Source: Thauera sp. 2A1
GTDB lineage: Bacteria > Pseudomonadota > Gammaproteobacteria > Burkholderiales > Rhodocyclaceae
Direction of reading: 5' to 3'
Assembly: GCF_009469595.2 (NCBI RefSeq)
Contig: NZ_SSXV01000014.1
Span: 1 to 64,000, forward strand
DNA: 64,000 nucleotides
Shown here in pieces: positions 37,037 through 46,474 of this stretch. The position numbers were made by a program, and so were the translations under genes. Positions within the stretch are counted from its first letter, which is position 1; every line of letters starts with the position of its first letter. The notes under the pieces were generated by a model. It did not search any database and was not told the DNA's origin. It was given only the letters and a program-made list of their open reading frames with translations.

Positions 37037-37998
37037 TCTACGCACGGATCGCCGGAACCGGCAGCTATCTGCCGGGTAATCCAGTCAGCAATGACGATCT
37101 GGTGGCGCGCGGCATCGACACGTCAGACGAATGGATCGTGACCCGGTCGGGCATCCACAGCCGCCATCTCGCCGCGGCCGATGTGGGGGCCAGCGACCTC
37201 GCGCGGGTCGCCGCCGAGCGCGCGATCGAGGCGGCAGGCTGTGAAGCCGACGACATCGATCTCATCATCGTCGCCACCTCAACGCCGGACTACATCTTTC
37301 CCAGCACCGCGGCCATGGTTCAGGCCAAGCTCGGGATCCGCAATGGCGGCGCAGCCTTCGATGTGCAGGCGGTGTGCAGCGGCTTCGTTTATGCACTGAC
37401 CGTCGCGGAGAAATTCATCCGTTCAGGCAGCCACAAGCGCGCGCTGGTGATCGGGGCGGAAGTGTTCTCGCGCATCCTGGACTGGTCGGATCGGGCCACC
37501 TGCGTCCTGTTCGGCGACGGCGCCGGAGCGGTGGTGCTCGAAGCCTCGGAGCAGCCGGGCATCCGCGCGTCCTCGCTGCATGCCGACGGCAGCCATCATC
37601 CCATCCTGTGCGTGCCGGGCGGCGTGGCCTCCGGTCAGGTGATCGGCGACCCTTTCCTGCGCATGGACGGCCAGGCGGTGTTCAAGTTCGCGGTGAAGGT
37701 GCTGGGCGACGTGGCGCACGAGGTGCTCGAGCAGGCAGGCGAGGCCGCGGACAGCTTGGACTGGCTGATTCCGCACCAGGCCAACATCCGCATCATCCAG
37801 GCCACCGCGAAGCGGCTGGGGCTACCGATGGAGCGCGTCATCACCACCGTCGGCCACCATGGCAACACCTCGGCGGCCTCCATTCCGCTGGCGCTTGACG
37901 AGGCGGTTCGTGGCGGCCAGGTGCGTCGCGGCCAGCGCCTGATCATCGAAGGCGTCGGTGGCGGTTTCACCTGGGGCGCGGCCCTGATCGATTTCTGA
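37033..37998 (+). CDS. fabH: Beta-ketoacyl-ACP synthase III
   Basis: A 321-residue enzyme that starts fatty acid synthesis by condensing acetyl-CoA with malonyl-ACP. The triad is visible: Cys in [12 protein letters not shown] (about residue 114), His in PHQANIRII and Asn in [15 protein letters not shown]. It uses an ATG overlapping the plsX stop. The N-terminal [12 protein letters not shown] segment is typical. fabD follows after 34 bases with its own ribosome site. Confidence 0.97.
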   Translation: MIYARIAGTGSYLPGNPVSNDDLVARGIDTSDEWIVTRSGIHSRHLAAADVGASDLARVAAERAIEAAGCEADDIDLIIVATSTPDYIFPSTAAMVQAKLGIRNGGAAFDVQAVCSGFVYALTVAEKFIRSGSHKRALVIGAEVFSRILDWSDRATCVLFGDGAGAVVLEASEQPGIRASSLHADGSHHPILCVPGGVASGQVIGDPFLRMDGQAVFKFAVKVLGDVAHEVLEQAGEAADSLDWLIPHQANIRIIQATAKRLGLPMERVITTVGHHGNTSAASIPLALDEAVRGGQVRRGQRLIIEGVGGGFTWGAALIDF

Positions 37999-38032
37999 GT
38001 TTCCCCATTTTTTCTGACAAGCGGAGAACAGC

Positions 38033-38962
38033 ATGGCATTCGCGCTGGTTTTTCCCGGCCAGGGTTCGCAGTCGGTCGGCATGATGGCCGCCTATGGTGA
38101 TTCGGCCGTGATCCGTGACACTTTTGCCGAGGCTTCGGAGGCGCTTGGCGAGGACTTGTGGGCGATGGTCGGCGAGGGGCCTGCCGAACGACTCGCGCTC
38201 ACCGTCAATACGCAGCCGTTGATGCTGACCGCAGGGGTTGCGACCTATCGTGCATGGCTGGCGGCGGGTGGCCTGCAGCCGGCGATGGTGGCGGGACACA
38301 GCCTGGGCGAATATTCCGCGCTGGTCGCGGCGGGCGCGATTGCCTTCAAGGACGCGGTTCCGCTGGTCCGCTTCCGCGCGCAAGCGATGCAGGAGGCGGT
38401 GCCGGCCGGGGAAGGCGCGATGGCTGCGGTGATGGGGCTGGAGCCGGACGCGGTGCGCGATGCCTGCGCCGAAGCGGCGCAGGGCGAGGTCGTCGAGGCG
38501 GCCAACCTGAACGCACCGGGACAGATCGTCATCGCCGGTGCCAGGGCGGCGGTGGAGCGCGCGAGCGAGATCGCCAAGGCCAAGGGCGCCAAGCGTGCGG
38601 TGCTGCTGCCGGTGTCCGCTCCCTTCCATTGCGCGCTGATGCGTCCGGCCGCGGAACGCCTGGCCGAGCGTCTGGCCGATGTGGCGATCGCGCGACCCGG
38701 GATCGATGTCATCAACAACGTTGACGTTGCGGTGTACGATGATCCCGAGAGGATTCGCGATGCCTTGGTGCGCCAGGCGTATTCCCCGGTGCGTTGGATC
38801 GAGTTGGTCCAGGAGATGGCCCGCCGTGGCATGAGCCACGTCATCGAGTGCGGCCCCGGGAAGGTGCTCGCCGGCATGACCAAGCGCATCGCCAAGGAAG
38901 TGGAAGGGGGTTCGGCGCACGATGCGGCCAGCCTCGAACAATCGATTGCGGCAGTGAGGTAA
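38033..38962 (+). CDS. fabD: Malonyl CoA-acyl carrier protein transacylase
   Basis: A 309-residue enzyme that loads malonyl groups on ACP. It starts with FALVFPGQGSQSVGMM and carries the nucleophile Ser in GHSLGEYSALVAAG (about residue 91) and His in SAPFHCALM. AGCGGAG precedes the ATG. It ends three bases before fabG, so the two are co-translated. Confidence 0.97.
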   Translation: MAFALVFPGQGSQSVGMMAAYGDSAVIRDTFAEASEALGEDLWAMVGEGPAERLALTVNTQPLMLTAGVATYRAWLAAGGLQPAMVAGHSLGEYSALVAAGAIAFKDAVPLVRFRAQAMQEAVPAGEGAMAAVMGLEPDAVRDACAEAAQGEVVEAANLNAPGQIVIAGARAAVERASEIAKAKGAKRAVLLPVSAPFHCALMRPAAERLAERLADVAIARPGIDVINNVDVAVYDDPERIRDALVRQAYSPVRWIELVQEMARRGMSHVIECGPGKVLAGMTKRIAKEVEGGSAHDAASLEQSIAAVR

Positions 38963-38965
38963 GCA

Positions 38966-39715
38966 ATGAGTTTTTCGCTCGCAGGGCAGGTCGCCCTGGT
39001 CACCGGCGCCTCACGCGGCATCGGTCGCGCGGTGGCGTTGGAGCTCGGTCGGCTCGGTGCCGTGGTCGTCGGCACGGCCACCTCGGCCGGCGGTGCCCAG
39101 GACATCGACAAGGCGCTCGCCGATGCGTCGATCAAGGGCGCGGGGCTGGCAGTCGATGTGACTGACGCCGCGGCTTGCGAAGCGCTCCTGGCGGAGGTCG
39201 AGCAGCGCTTCGGCACGATCAACGTGCTGGTCAATAACGCCGGCATCACCCGCGACAACCTCGCGATGCGCATGAAGGACGAGGAATGGGATGCCGTCCT
39301 CGATACCAACCTGCGCGCGGTGTTCCGCATGAGCAAGCTCGTCATGCGTGGCATGATGAAGGCCCGCGGCGGACGCATCATCAACATCACTTCGGTGGTG
39401 GCGAGCGCCGGCAACCCTGGCCAGGCGAACTACGCGGCGGCCAAGGCCGGCGTGGCCGGCATGTCGCGCGCGCTGGCGCGCGAGCTGGGCAGCCGCAACA
39501 TCACCGTCAATTGCGTTGCGCCGGGCTTCATCGATACCGACATGACGCGCGCATTGCCCGACGCCGCCCGCGAGGCGCTGCTGGGCAATATTGCGCTGGG
39601 CCGCCTGGGCCGTCCGGAAGAGGTCGCAGGCGCCGTGGCTTTCCTCGCATCGCCGGCCGGAGCCTATGTCACCGGCACGACGCTGCATGTGAATGGCGGC
39701 ATGTACATGTCGTGA
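38966..39715 (+). CDS. fabG: 3-oxoacyl-ACP reductase FabG
   Basis: A 249-residue NADPH-dependent SDR enzyme reducing 3-oxoacyl-ACP. It has the TGASRGIGRAVA cofactor motif, NNAGITRD, and the active-site Ser (ITSVV) with YAAAKAG. A GAGGTAAGC site precedes the ATG. A terminator hairpin follows five bases after its stop, separating it from acpP. Confidence 0.96.
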   Translation: MSFSLAGQVALVTGASRGIGRAVALELGRLGAVVVGTATSAGGAQDIDKALADASIKGAGLAVDVTDAAACEALLAEVEQRFGTINVLVNNAGITRDNLAMRMKDEEWDAVLDTNLRAVFRMSKLVMRGMMKARGGRIINITSVVASAGNPGQANYAAAKAGVAGMSRALARELGSRNITVNCVAPGFIDTDMTRALPDAAREALLGNIALGRLGRPEEVAGAVAFLASPAGAYVTGTTLHVNGGMYMS

Positions 39716-39720
39716 TTTGG

Positions 39721-39748
39721 GGCCGGGATAGCGGTTCCCGGCCTTTTT
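39721..39748 (+). terminator. Rho-independent terminator after fabG
   Basis: GGCCGGGA (39721-39728) and its complement TCCCGGCC (39736-39743) form an 8-base stem with a 7-base loop, followed by five T. It lies between fabG and acpP. Confidence 0.8.
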
Positions 39749-39756
39749 GGTAGAAT
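39748..39756 (+). promoter_or_regulatory. Possible extended -10 promoter for acpP
   Basis: TGGTAGAAT fits an extended -10 (TG-N-TAGAAT) just after the fabG terminator and 50 bases before acpP. No good -35 was seen. Independent transcription of acpP, one of the most abundant proteins, would make sense. Confidence 0.45.
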
Positions 39757-39805
39757 ACGCCCGCTTTTCAACTACAAACCTGTATCTGTCAGGAAGGAGT
39801 TTTTC

Positions 39806-40045
39806 ATGGAGAACATCGAACAGCGCGTCAAGAAGATCGTCGCTGAGCAGCTTGGCGTGAACGAATCGGAAATCAAGAACGACTCGTCGTTCGTTGATGA
39901 TCTTGGCGCAGATTCGCTGGACACCGTGGAACTGGTCATGGCCCTCGAGGAAGAATTCGAGTGCGAAATCCCGGACGAAGAAGCTGAGAAGATCACCAAC
40001 GTCCAGCAGGCGATCGACTACGTCAGCGCCCACCTCAAGAAGTAA
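39806..40045 (+). CDS. acpP: Acyl carrier protein
   Basis: A 79-residue acidic helical protein that carries growing acyl chains on 4'-phosphopantetheine. The prosthetic group attaches to Ser37 in [19 protein letters not shown] strong AAGGAG ribosome site stands before the ATG. It is flanked by terminators on both sides and probably has its own promoter. The enzyme that adds the cofactor, AcpS, lies at 54508 in the same window. Confidence 0.98.
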   Translation: MENIEQRVKKIVAEQLGVNESEIKNDSSFVDDLGADSLDTVELVMALEEEFECEIPDEEAEKITNVQQAIDYVSAHLKK

Positions 40046-40066
40046 TTCGGGAAGTCATCCTTCCTT

Positions 40067-40102
40067 TCCGGATTCTGCAAGGCGCAGGGTCCGGATTTTT
40101 TT
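40067..40102 (+). terminator. Rho-independent terminator after acpP
   Basis: A 12-base stem (40067-40078 with 40084-40095, two G-U pairs in RNA), loop AAGGC, then seven T. It is a textbook terminator 22 bases after acpP and 35 bases before the fabF GTG, so fabF receives only read-through or has a weak internal start. Confidence 0.88.
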
Positions 40103-40136
40103 CAGTTTTTCTCCTTGATTCCATACGGAGCTGCCC

Positions 40137-41372
40137 GTGTCACGTCGTAGAGTCGTCGTAACCGGTCTGGGAGTGGTTTCCCCGGTTGGGAATACTGTTT
40201 CCGAAGCCTGGGAAAACCTGCTTGCCGGCAGAAGCGGCATTGGTCCGATCACCCGTTTCGACGCGTCCGTGTTTTCCTCGCGCGTCGCCGGGGAAGTGAA
40301 GAATTTCGACGTTGCCGCCTATCTGTCGGCCAAGGAAGCCCGCCGCATGGATGTATTCATCCATTACGGCATGGCTGCTGGCATCCAGGCAATTCGCGAT
40401 TCGGGAATCGAGGTAACCGAGGCCAATGCAGAACGCATCGGCGTGAATATCGGTTCCGGCATCGGCGGCCTGCCGATGATTTCGGAAACGCAGAACGACT
40501 ACCTTGCGGGTGGTCCGCGCAAGATTTCGCCGTTCTTCATTCCCGGCACCATCATCAACATGATCTCGGGCAACCTGTCGATCATGTATGGCATGAAGGG
40601 GCCGAACATTGCGGTCGTCACCGCGTGCACCACCGGGCTGCATGCGATCGGTCTGAGCGCGCGCATGATCGAGTACGGCGATGCCGACGTGATGGTCTGC
40701 GGCGGTGCGGAATCCACCGTGACCGAGCTCGCGATCGGCGGCTTTGGGTCGGCGAAGGCGTTGTCCACGCGCAACGACGACCCGGCCACCGCAAGCCGCC
40801 CGTGGGACAAGGGTCGGGACGGGTTCGTCCTCGGTGAGGGTGCCGGCGTCATGGTGCTGGAGGAATACGAGCACGCTGTCAGGCGGGGCGCGAAGATCTA
40901 CGGCGAACTGGCCGGTTTCGGCATGAGTGGCGATGCCTATCACATGACCGCGCCCGACACCGATGGTCCACGGCGCAGCATGATCAACGCCATGCGGAAC
41001 GCAGGCATCAACGCGGACGAGGTGCATTATCTCAACGCGCACGGCACGTCGACGCCGCTCGGCGACAAGAACGAGACGGACGCGATCAAGCTCGCCTTCG
41101 GTGTCGATGCTGCGAAGAAGCTGGTGGTGAATTCGACCAAATCCATGACCGGCCACCTGCTTGGCGGCGCGGGTGGCCTGGAGTCGGTGTTCGCGGTGCT
41201 TGCGGTGCATCATCAGGTCTCGCCGCCGACGATCAACATCTTCGAGCAGGATCCCGAGTGCGACCTGGATTACTGCGCGAATGTTGCCCGTCCGATGAAG
41301 ATCGACGTGGCAATGAAGAACAATTTCGGGTTTGGTGGCACGAACGGCACGCTAGTCTTCCGCCGCGTTTGA
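40137..41372 (+). CDS. fabF: Beta-ketoacyl-ACP synthase II
   Basis: A 411-residue elongating condensing enzyme. It has Cys in [11 protein letters not shown] (about residue 163), His in [11 protein letters not shown] and His in [13 protein letters not shown]. It uses a GTG start with a CGGAG ribosome site. It completes the chain-initiation and elongation set. The small YgfX-like gene follows after 21 bases. Confidence 0.97.
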   Translation: MSRRRVVVTGLGVVSPVGNTVSEAWENLLAGRSGIGPITRFDASVFSSRVAGEVKNFDVAAYLSAKEARRMDVFIHYGMAAGIQAIRDSGIEVTEANAERIGVNIGSGIGGLPMISETQNDYLAGGPRKISPFFIPGTIINMISGNLSIMYGMKGPNIAVVTACTTGLHAIGLSARMIEYGDADVMVCGGAESTVTELAIGGFGSAKALSTRNDDPATASRPWDKGRDGFVLGEGAGVMVLEEYEHAVRRGAKIYGELAGFGMSGDAYHMTAPDTDGPRRSMINAMRNAGINADEVHYLNAHGTSTPLGDKNETDAIKLAFGVDAAKKLVVNSTKSMTGHLLGGAGGLESVFAVLAVHHQVSPPTINIFEQDPECDLDYCANVARPMKIDVAMKNNFGFGGTNGTLVFRRV

Positions 41373-41393
41373 GCCACCCGGCCGCGGCCGACC

Positions 41394-41873
41394 GTGCGTT
41401 ATCCGCTTGCCATCGAATTGCGGCCCTCCTGGGCCGTCATGACGTCAGTGTTTTCCGCCCACGTGGCGGCGACACTGGCGTTTTTTCATGTGCTGTCGTC
41501 GCGCGACGGCGCGCTCCTGATCGGTCCGGTGTCGCTGCCCGTGCTGGCGGTCCAGATCGTCTGCTTCGTCCTGCTGGTCCTGTCAATGACCGTGGGATTG
41601 CGCAGCGAGATGGGGAAGCGGGCGATGCAGTTCGTCCTGCTCGAAGACGGCACCGTCCTGTGCCGCGCCCAAGGTAGCGAACTCCTCTATCGGCCAGAAA
41701 GTGGTGCGGTCGATTTCGGCTGGGGAGTCTGGATGCGGCTGCGTCCCGATGCGGGTGTCGTCGGTGGCGTGCGCCGCTGGATGCTGGTCAGTGGCAACGT
41801 GAGACCGGCATGCTGGCGGGGTTTGCGCACCTGGTTGCGACACAAGGCCTATCGCGCTTCGCCCGACGCCTGA
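41394..41873 (+). CDS. Small membrane protein resembling YgfX/CptA
   Basis: A 159-residue protein with a GTG start and no strong ribosome site. Two hydrophobic helices (about residues 14-34 and 42-66) are followed by a soluble part with LEDGTVLCRAQGSELLY, WMRLRPD and a final RGLRTWLRHKAY. The layout of two helices, then a small beta domain with a terminal W..LR..LR motif, resembles YgfX (CptA), the membrane partner of SdhE. No sdhE gene is near. The family call is by eye. Confidence 0.55.
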   Translation: MRYPLAIELRPSWAVMTSVFSAHVAATLAFFHVLSSRDGALLIGPVSLPVLAVQIVCFVLLVLSMTVGLRSEMGKRAMQFVLLEDGTVLCRAQGSELLYRPESGAVDFGWGVWMRLRPDAGVVGGVRRWMLVSGNVRPACWRGLRTWLRHKAYRASPDA

Positions 41874-41919
41874 AACAGTCACCGCCGGATATCGACCGCG
41901 GCCTAGATGGGCGCGTCGA

Positions 41920-41951
41920 TGGAGGCGATCGTGCCTTGACGATCGCCTCCA
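41920..41951. terminator. Bidirectional terminator-like hairpin between fabF-side genes and nadB
   Basis: A 12-base perfect inverted repeat (41920-41931 with 41940-41951; arm TGGAGGCGATCG) with an 8-base loop lies in the 141-base convergent gap. It probably ends both transcripts. The rest of the gap holds nothing I recognise. Confidence 0.65.
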
Positions 41952-42014
41952 CGTCCATGCCACCGATGGCGGCAAGGCCCGGGAGTGGCGAAAGCCGCGA
42001 TCGGCTTGGCGTGC

Positions 42015-43613
42015 TCAAGCCGTGGGCGACTTCTTCCGAGGCGGGCGCAGGACGGTGTTGCGCGCCACCGGCAGGGTTTCCGGATAGTCCCGGGAATGGT
42101 GCAGGCCCCGGCTCTCGTGGCGCTTGAGCGCGCAGCGCACGATCAGGTCGGCGGTGACGACGAGGTTGCGCAGCTCGATCAGGTTGTTGCTGACGCGGAA
42201 GTTGGAATAGAACTCGTGGATCTCACGCGACAGCAGGCGGATGCGATGCTGCGCGCGCTGCAGTCGTTTGGTCGTGCGCACGATGCCGACGTAATCCCAC
42301 ATGGCGCGGCGCAATTCGGCCCAGTTGTGGGTGATCACCACTTCCTCGTCAGCGTCGGTGACGCGGCTTTCGTCCCAGGCGGGGACGCTCGCGTGCGGCT
42401 TCGGCGGCTTGGACAGGATGTCCTGTGCTGCCGCTTCGCCGTACACCAGGCATTCCAGCAGCGAATTGCTGGCCAGGCGGTTGGCGCCGTGGAGGCCGGT
42501 GCAGGCCGACTCGCCCACCGAATACAGGCCGGGAACATCGGTGCGCGCAGCGAGGTCGGTTACGATGCCGCCGCACGAGTAATGTGCCGCCGGCACCACC
42601 GGAATCGGATCGCGCGTGATGTCGATGCCGAGCTCGAGGCAGCGCGCGTGAATGTTGGGGAAATGCTCGCGCAGCCAGTCGGCCGGCTTGTGGCTGATGT
42701 CCAGATAGACGCAGTCGAGGCCGTGCTTCTTCATCTCGAAATCGATCGCGCGGGCGACGATGTCGCGCGGCGCGAGCTCGGCGCGCGGGTCGTGCTCGGG
42801 CATGAAGCGCGTGCCGTCGGGCAGCTTGAGCAGGCCGCCTTCGCCGCGGACCGCCTCGGAGATCAGGAAGGACTTGGCGTGCGGATGATAGAGGCAGGTC
42901 GGGTGAAACTGGATGAATTCCAGGTTCGCCACCCGGCACCCGGCCCGCCATGCCATTGCCACGCCGTCGCCGGTCGCAACGTCGGGGTTGGTGGTGTACA
43001 GATAGACCTTGCCCGTCCCGCCGGTGGCAAGGATGGTGTTGTGCGCGCTGAAGGTGACCACGGTGTCGTTGCGGATGTCGAGCACGTAGGCGCCGAGGCA
43101 GCCTTCGCCGGGGCGCCCGACCTTGTCGCCGAGCACCAGGTCGATCGCGATGTGGTGTTCGTGGATGTCGATGTTCGGATGCGCGCGCACCTGTTCGCCG
43201 AGCGTCGCCTGGACAGCGGCGCCGGTGGCGTCGGCGGCGTGGATGATGCGGCGGTGGGAGTGGCCGCCCTCGCGCGTGAGGTGATAACCCAGTTCGGACT
43301 GCGCCTCGCGCGTGAATGGCACGCCGCGCTCGATCAACCACTCGATCGCGCGGCGGCCGTTCTCCACCACGAAGCGTGTCGCCACCGGATCGCACAGGCC
43401 GGCGCCGGCGGTAAAGGTGTCCTGGAGATGTGCCTCGATGCTGTCGGTATTGTCGAGCACCGCGGCGATGCCGCCCTGGGCCCATGCACTCGCGCTGTCC
43501 GACAATTCGCGTTTGGTCACCAACGCGACCTTGAGCCGGTCTGCCAGGCGCAACGCAAGGGACTGGCCAGCAGTTCCGCTGCCGAGAATGAGGACGTCGT
43601 ACTGTTTCAGCAA
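42015..43613 (-). CDS. nadB: L-aspartate oxidase
   Basis: A 532-residue FAD enzyme that oxidises L-aspartate to iminoaspartate, the first step of NAD biosynthesis. Features: FAD-binding [54 protein letters not shown], and [12 protein letters not shown] place the start at TTG 43613 (LLKQYDVLI) because family members start there; the frame runs on to a GTG at 43664, and the extra part (with a TATATT-like promoter element) looks non-coding. It is divergent from rpoE. Confidence 0.93.
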   Translation of the reverse strand: MLKQYDVLILGSGTAGQSLALRLADRLKVALVTKRELSDSASAWAQGGIAAVLDNTDSIEAHLQDTFTAGAGLCDPVATRFVVENGRRAIEWLIERGVPFTREAQSELGYHLTREGGHSHRRIIHAADATGAAVQATLGEQVRAHPNIDIHEHHIAIDLVLGDKVGRPGEGCLGAYVLDIRNDTVVTFSAHNTILATGGTGKVYLYTTNPDVATGDGVAMAWRAGCRVANLEFIQFHPTCLYHPHAKSFLISEAVRGEGGLLKLPDGTRFMPEHDPRAELAPRDIVARAIDFEMKKHGLDCVYLDISHKPADWLREHFPNIHARCLELGIDITRDPIPVVPAAHYSCGGIVTDLAARTDVPGLYSVGESACTGLHGANRLASNSLLECLVYGEAAAQDILSKPPKPHASVPAWDESRVTDADEEVVITHNWAELRRAMWDYVGIVRTTKRLQRAQHRIRLLSREIHEFYSNFRVSNNLIELRNLVVTADLIVRCALKRHESRGLHHSRDYPETLPVARNTVLRPPRKKSPTA

Positions 43614-43733
43614 GATTGCGGTCCGGGCAGGTTGGGGGCGAAAAATATAGCACGCCAGGGGCACTCGCGCCGCCCGGCGCCCGCGGTGATGCAGCCGGAT
43701 GCCCGCGCCGGGTAAATACCCCTGTTCGCCTAT

Positions 43734-43760
43734 GAACTAATCGGATGTGCCCGTGTCTGT
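43734..43760 (+). promoter_or_regulatory. Candidate sigma-E-type promoter of the rpoE operon
   Basis: GAACTA, a 16-base spacer and TCTGT resemble the extracytoplasmic sigma consensus (GAACTT-N16-TCTRA). It lies 89 bases before the rpoE ATG, where autoregulated sigma-E promoters are normally found. A separate TATAAT at 43804-43809 lacks a clear -35 and could be a second, housekeeping start. Confidence 0.45.
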
Positions 43761-43848
43761 TCTGACGTCTTCGAATTTTGGTGAGAGCTTCGGGGCGGGC
43801 GCTTATAATCGGGCGGATTGCAAAACCGAGAAGCAATATCCGTCCCAC

Positions 43849-44448
43849 ATGAGCGATCGCGAAATCGATCAGGTCCTCGTCGAGCGTGTTCAACGCGGCG
43901 ACAAGCAGGCGTTTGGCTTGCTGGTAACCAAGTACCAGCGCAAGCTCAATCGTCTGCTGTCGCGGCTGATCCGTGATCCCGCCGAAGTCGAGGACGTGGC
44001 GCAGGAAACCTTCATCAAGGCTTATCGCGCCCTGGGTTCGTTTCGCGGTGACAGTGCGTTCTACACCTGGCTGTACAGGATCGGCATCAACACCGCAAAG
44101 AACTATCTCGTCTCCCAAGGCAGGAGGGCGCCGACATCGACGAGCTTCGATTCGGAAGAGGCGGAAAGCTTCGAAGATGGAGAACAACTGCGCGACATCA
44201 ACACGCCCGAGCGGCTGATGATGACGCGTCAGATCGGTGAAACCGTCGATGACGCGATGGCGGCGCTGCCCGAGGAGTTGCGGACGGCCATCATCCTTCG
44301 CGAGCTGGAGGGGCTCAGCTACGAGGAAATCGCCGGCATCATGGATTGCCCCATAGGAACCGTGCGTTCCCGGATCTTCCGGGCGCGCGAGGCGATTGCT
44401 GAACGCCTGCGGCCGCTGCTCGACACGGCCCCGGACAAACGTTGGTAG
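43849..44448 (+). CDS. rpoE: RNA polymerase sigma factor RpoE (AlgU-type ECF sigma)
   Basis: A 199-residue ECF sigma factor for envelope stress. Sigma region 2 (DPAEVEDVAQETFIKAYRAL, with FYTWLYRIGINTAKNYL) and region 4 (LPEELRTAIILRELEGLSYE, then CPIGTVRSRIFRAREAI) are clear. Start at MSDREIDQVLVERVQ matches the family. It is followed by rseA, rseB, rseC and mucD in the standard order, so it is the RpoE/AlgU system, not an ordinary ECF factor. Confidence 0.97.
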   Translation: MSDREIDQVLVERVQRGDKQAFGLLVTKYQRKLNRLLSRLIRDPAEVEDVAQETFIKAYRALGSFRGDSAFYTWLYRIGINTAKNYLVSQGRRAPTSTSFDSEEAESFEDGEQLRDINTPERLMMTRQIGETVDDAMAALPEELRTAIILRELEGLSYEEIAGIMDCPIGTVRSRIFRAREAIAERLRPLLDTAPDKRW

Positions 44449-44457
44449 GTAAATGGG

Positions 44458-45030
44458 ATGAAGGACAGACTCTCGGCGCTTCTGGATGGCGATCTGGAAG
44501 AAGAGGCGATGAAGCCGGTGTTCGACGGTTTGCAGCGCGACCCCGATCTGAGGCAGACCTGGGGCGCGTACTGCCTGATCGGAGATACCCTGCGTGGCGA
44601 GCGTGGCTCCTCGCGCGATTTCGTAAACCGCGTGCTGGCGTCTTTGGACGACGAACCGACCGTCCTTGCGCCACAATCGAGGCCGGTTTCATCGGCGGCG
44701 AACCAGGCGGGCTGGCGCTCCCTGATGCCGATCGCCGCCTCGGTGATGGGTGTGGCGGCAGTGGGCCTGGTGGCGGCGTCGCTGTATTCGGGGCGTGACC
44801 AGCAGCTCGGTCAGACGGCAGTTGCGCGGAGCGCGGTGTCGCAACCGGCGACCCAGGTGGCGCGGCTGATCGTGCCGCCGGCCCAGGTGGAGCATGTGCA
44901 GCGCACCGGCGACGATGTGCATCGCGAATATGTCTTTGCGCACCAGAGCGTCGTTGGCGGCGGGCCGGTTCCCGCAGCATTGCAGTACGTGCGCAGCATT
45001 TCCAATCTGCGCGAGGATGCTGCGCGATGA
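44458..45030 (+). CDS. rseA: Anti-sigma factor RseA (MucA-like)
   Basis: A 190-residue single-pass inner-membrane protein. The N-terminal cytoplasmic sigma-binding domain starts MKDRLSALLDGDLEEEAMKP and includes TWGAYCLIGDTLRGE; a helix spans about residues 86-108; the periplasmic part (about 80 residues) is shorter than MucA. It holds RpoE until cleaved by DegS/RseP-type proteases during envelope stress. It ends with a 4-base overlap with rseB. Confidence 0.93.
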   Translation: MKDRLSALLDGDLEEEAMKPVFDGLQRDPDLRQTWGAYCLIGDTLRGERGSSRDFVNRVLASLDDEPTVLAPQSRPVSSAANQAGWRSLMPIAASVMGVAAVGLVAASLYSGRDQQLGQTAVARSAVSQPATQVARLIVPPAQVEHVQRTGDDVHREYVFAHQSVVGGGPVPAALQYVRSISNLREDAAR

Positions 45031-45998
45031 GGTTTGCCGCGGCGGTGATTGCGCTCTGCGCGGCGCTTGCGCAGCCGACCGTTCATGCCGAGGCAATGTC
45101 AGACCCGCTGACCTGGCTTGGTCGTATCGCGAGCGCGGGGCAAAAGCTCAGTTACGTCGGCACGTTCATGTATCAGTCGCGCGGCGCCTCCGAGACGTCG
45201 CGCATCGCGCATCGCATGGATGCCACCGGTGAGTACGAGCGGCTCGAGGTCCTGGACGGCAGCCCGCGCGAAGTGATCCGCTCGGGCAACGAAGTCCGCT
45301 GCGTGCTGCCGGAACAGAAGACGGTGATCATCGACCAGGCAGGTGGCAGGCGCGCATTCCCCGCGCGGCTGCCCGCGAGTTTTTCCAACCTCGCCGAGAA
45401 CTACCGGATCCGCAAGGGAGAGCTCGGGCGGGTCGCTGGATACGAGGCACAATCCATCGTCCTCGAGCCACGTGACGACCTGCGCTTTGGCTATGTGCTG
45501 TGGGCCGACGTGCAGTCCGGCCTGCTGCTGAAGTCGCGCATGGTGGATGAAGGCGGAGAGACGATCGAGCAGTTCGCATTCAGCGATGTTCGGATCGGCG
45601 GCGACGTGGGCCCTGATCTGCTCAAGTCGCGCTTCGATCAGAGCGGCGGCTGGCGCGTCGTCAATGCGCGCGGCAGCGAGATTTCGCGGAGCGAGGGCGG
45701 CTGGGTGCTGCGCTCGCCGCTGCCGGGTTATGCGCTGATGTCGGTGATGCGCCGTCCGCTCGGTCGCGAGCGCGGCGAGGCGATACACATGGTCTATGGC
45801 GACGGGCTCGCTGCGATCTCGGTCTTCATCGAGCCGCTCGCTGGACATGCGGTATCGCCAGCGGTGGGTGCGCTGTCCTCGGGCGCCATCAACATCTACA
45901 AGCGCGTCGTCGATCGCCATCTCGTCACTGCGTTGGGTGAAGTGCCGGCGCGTGCGGTGCAGCGCCTCGCTGACGGCATTGAACATTCGGCGCAATGA
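45027..45998 (+). CDS. rseB: Sigma-E regulatory protein RseB (MucB-like)
   Basis: A 323-residue periplasmic protein with a signal peptide (FAAAVIALCAALAQPTVHA) and the LolA/LppX-like lipoprotein-sensing domain (LSYVGTFMYQSRGASETSRI, ERLEVLDGSPREVIRSG), then a smaller C-terminal domain (PLGRERGEAIHMVYGDGL). RseB shields RseA from proteolysis until mislocalised lipoproteins or LPS bind. It overlaps rseA and rseC by 4 bases each, so the three are translated together. Confidence 0.94.
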   Translation: MRFAAAVIALCAALAQPTVHAEAMSDPLTWLGRIASAGQKLSYVGTFMYQSRGASETSRIAHRMDATGEYERLEVLDGSPREVIRSGNEVRCVLPEQKTVIIDQAGGRRAFPARLPASFSNLAENYRIRKGELGRVAGYEAQSIVLEPRDDLRFGYVLWADVQSGLLLKSRMVDEGGETIEQFAFSDVRIGGDVGPDLLKSRFDQSGGWRVVNARGSEISRSEGGWVLRSPLPGYALMSVMRRPLGRERGEAIHMVYGDGLAAISVFIEPLAGHAVSPAVGALSSGAINIYKRVVDRHLVTALGEVPARAVQRLADGIEHSAQ

Positions 45999-46474
45999 TG
46001 GACGCCTTCGCGCGCGTGCAACGCATCGAAGCTGGCCGCGTGTGGCTCAGGGTGAGCGACAACGGCGGAGGCTGCGGCCGTTGCGACGAGCCAGGCGGCT
46101 GTCGTGCGGTGCAGATCTCCCACGCGTTCGGCAAGCCTGCCGACGAATTCATTCTGCCGGCCTACGATGGCGCGCGCGTGGGCGATATGGTGCGCATCCG
46201 CATTCCGGACGGTGCGCCGCTGAAGGCCGCGCTGGGCAGCTATGGCCTGGGCGTGGTCCTCCTTGTCGCCGGTGCGGCGGCCGGGACCGCGCTCGCGAGC
46301 CGCGAGCTGGCGGACCTTGCGGCAGCACTGGGGGCCGTTGCGGGACTCGCCCTGGCAGTGGTGATCAACCGCGGCCTGTCTCGCAGCCTGCGCTGGCGCG
46401 CCGGCCTGGGTATGGAGCTGGTCGCGGAGCAGGCCTGTCTGCACCCCGCTGCTGATTCCTTGCGGGAATCCTGA
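45995..46474 (+). CDS. rseC: SoxR-reducing/sigma-E modulator RseC (MucC-like)
   Basis: A 159-residue inner-membrane protein. It has an N-terminal Cys cluster (GGGCGRCDEPGGCRAVQI) in the cytoplasm, and two helices near residues 82-103 and 108-127. RseC is a positive modulator of sigma-E and in E. coli takes part in SoxR reduction. The Cys cluster may bind a metal or cluster. It overlaps rseB by 4 bases and shares one base with mucD. Confidence 0.88.
   Translation: MMDAFARVQRIEAGRVWLRVSDNGGGCGRCDEPGGCRAVQISHAFGKPADEFILPAYDGARVGDMVRIRIPDGAPLKAALGSYGLGVVLLVAGAAAGTALASRELADLAAALGAVAGLALAVVINRGLSRSLRWRAGLGMELVAEQACLHPAADSLRES

Noticed and set aside
43644..43672. Sigma-70 promoter for nadB
   Set aside because: A TATATT-like -10 is present on the minus strand, but no -35 at proper spacing was found; mentioned only as support for a later nadB start.
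41985..43715. Long plus-strand frame opposite nadB
   Set aside because: NadB on the minus strand has all its family motifs; the opposite frame has none.
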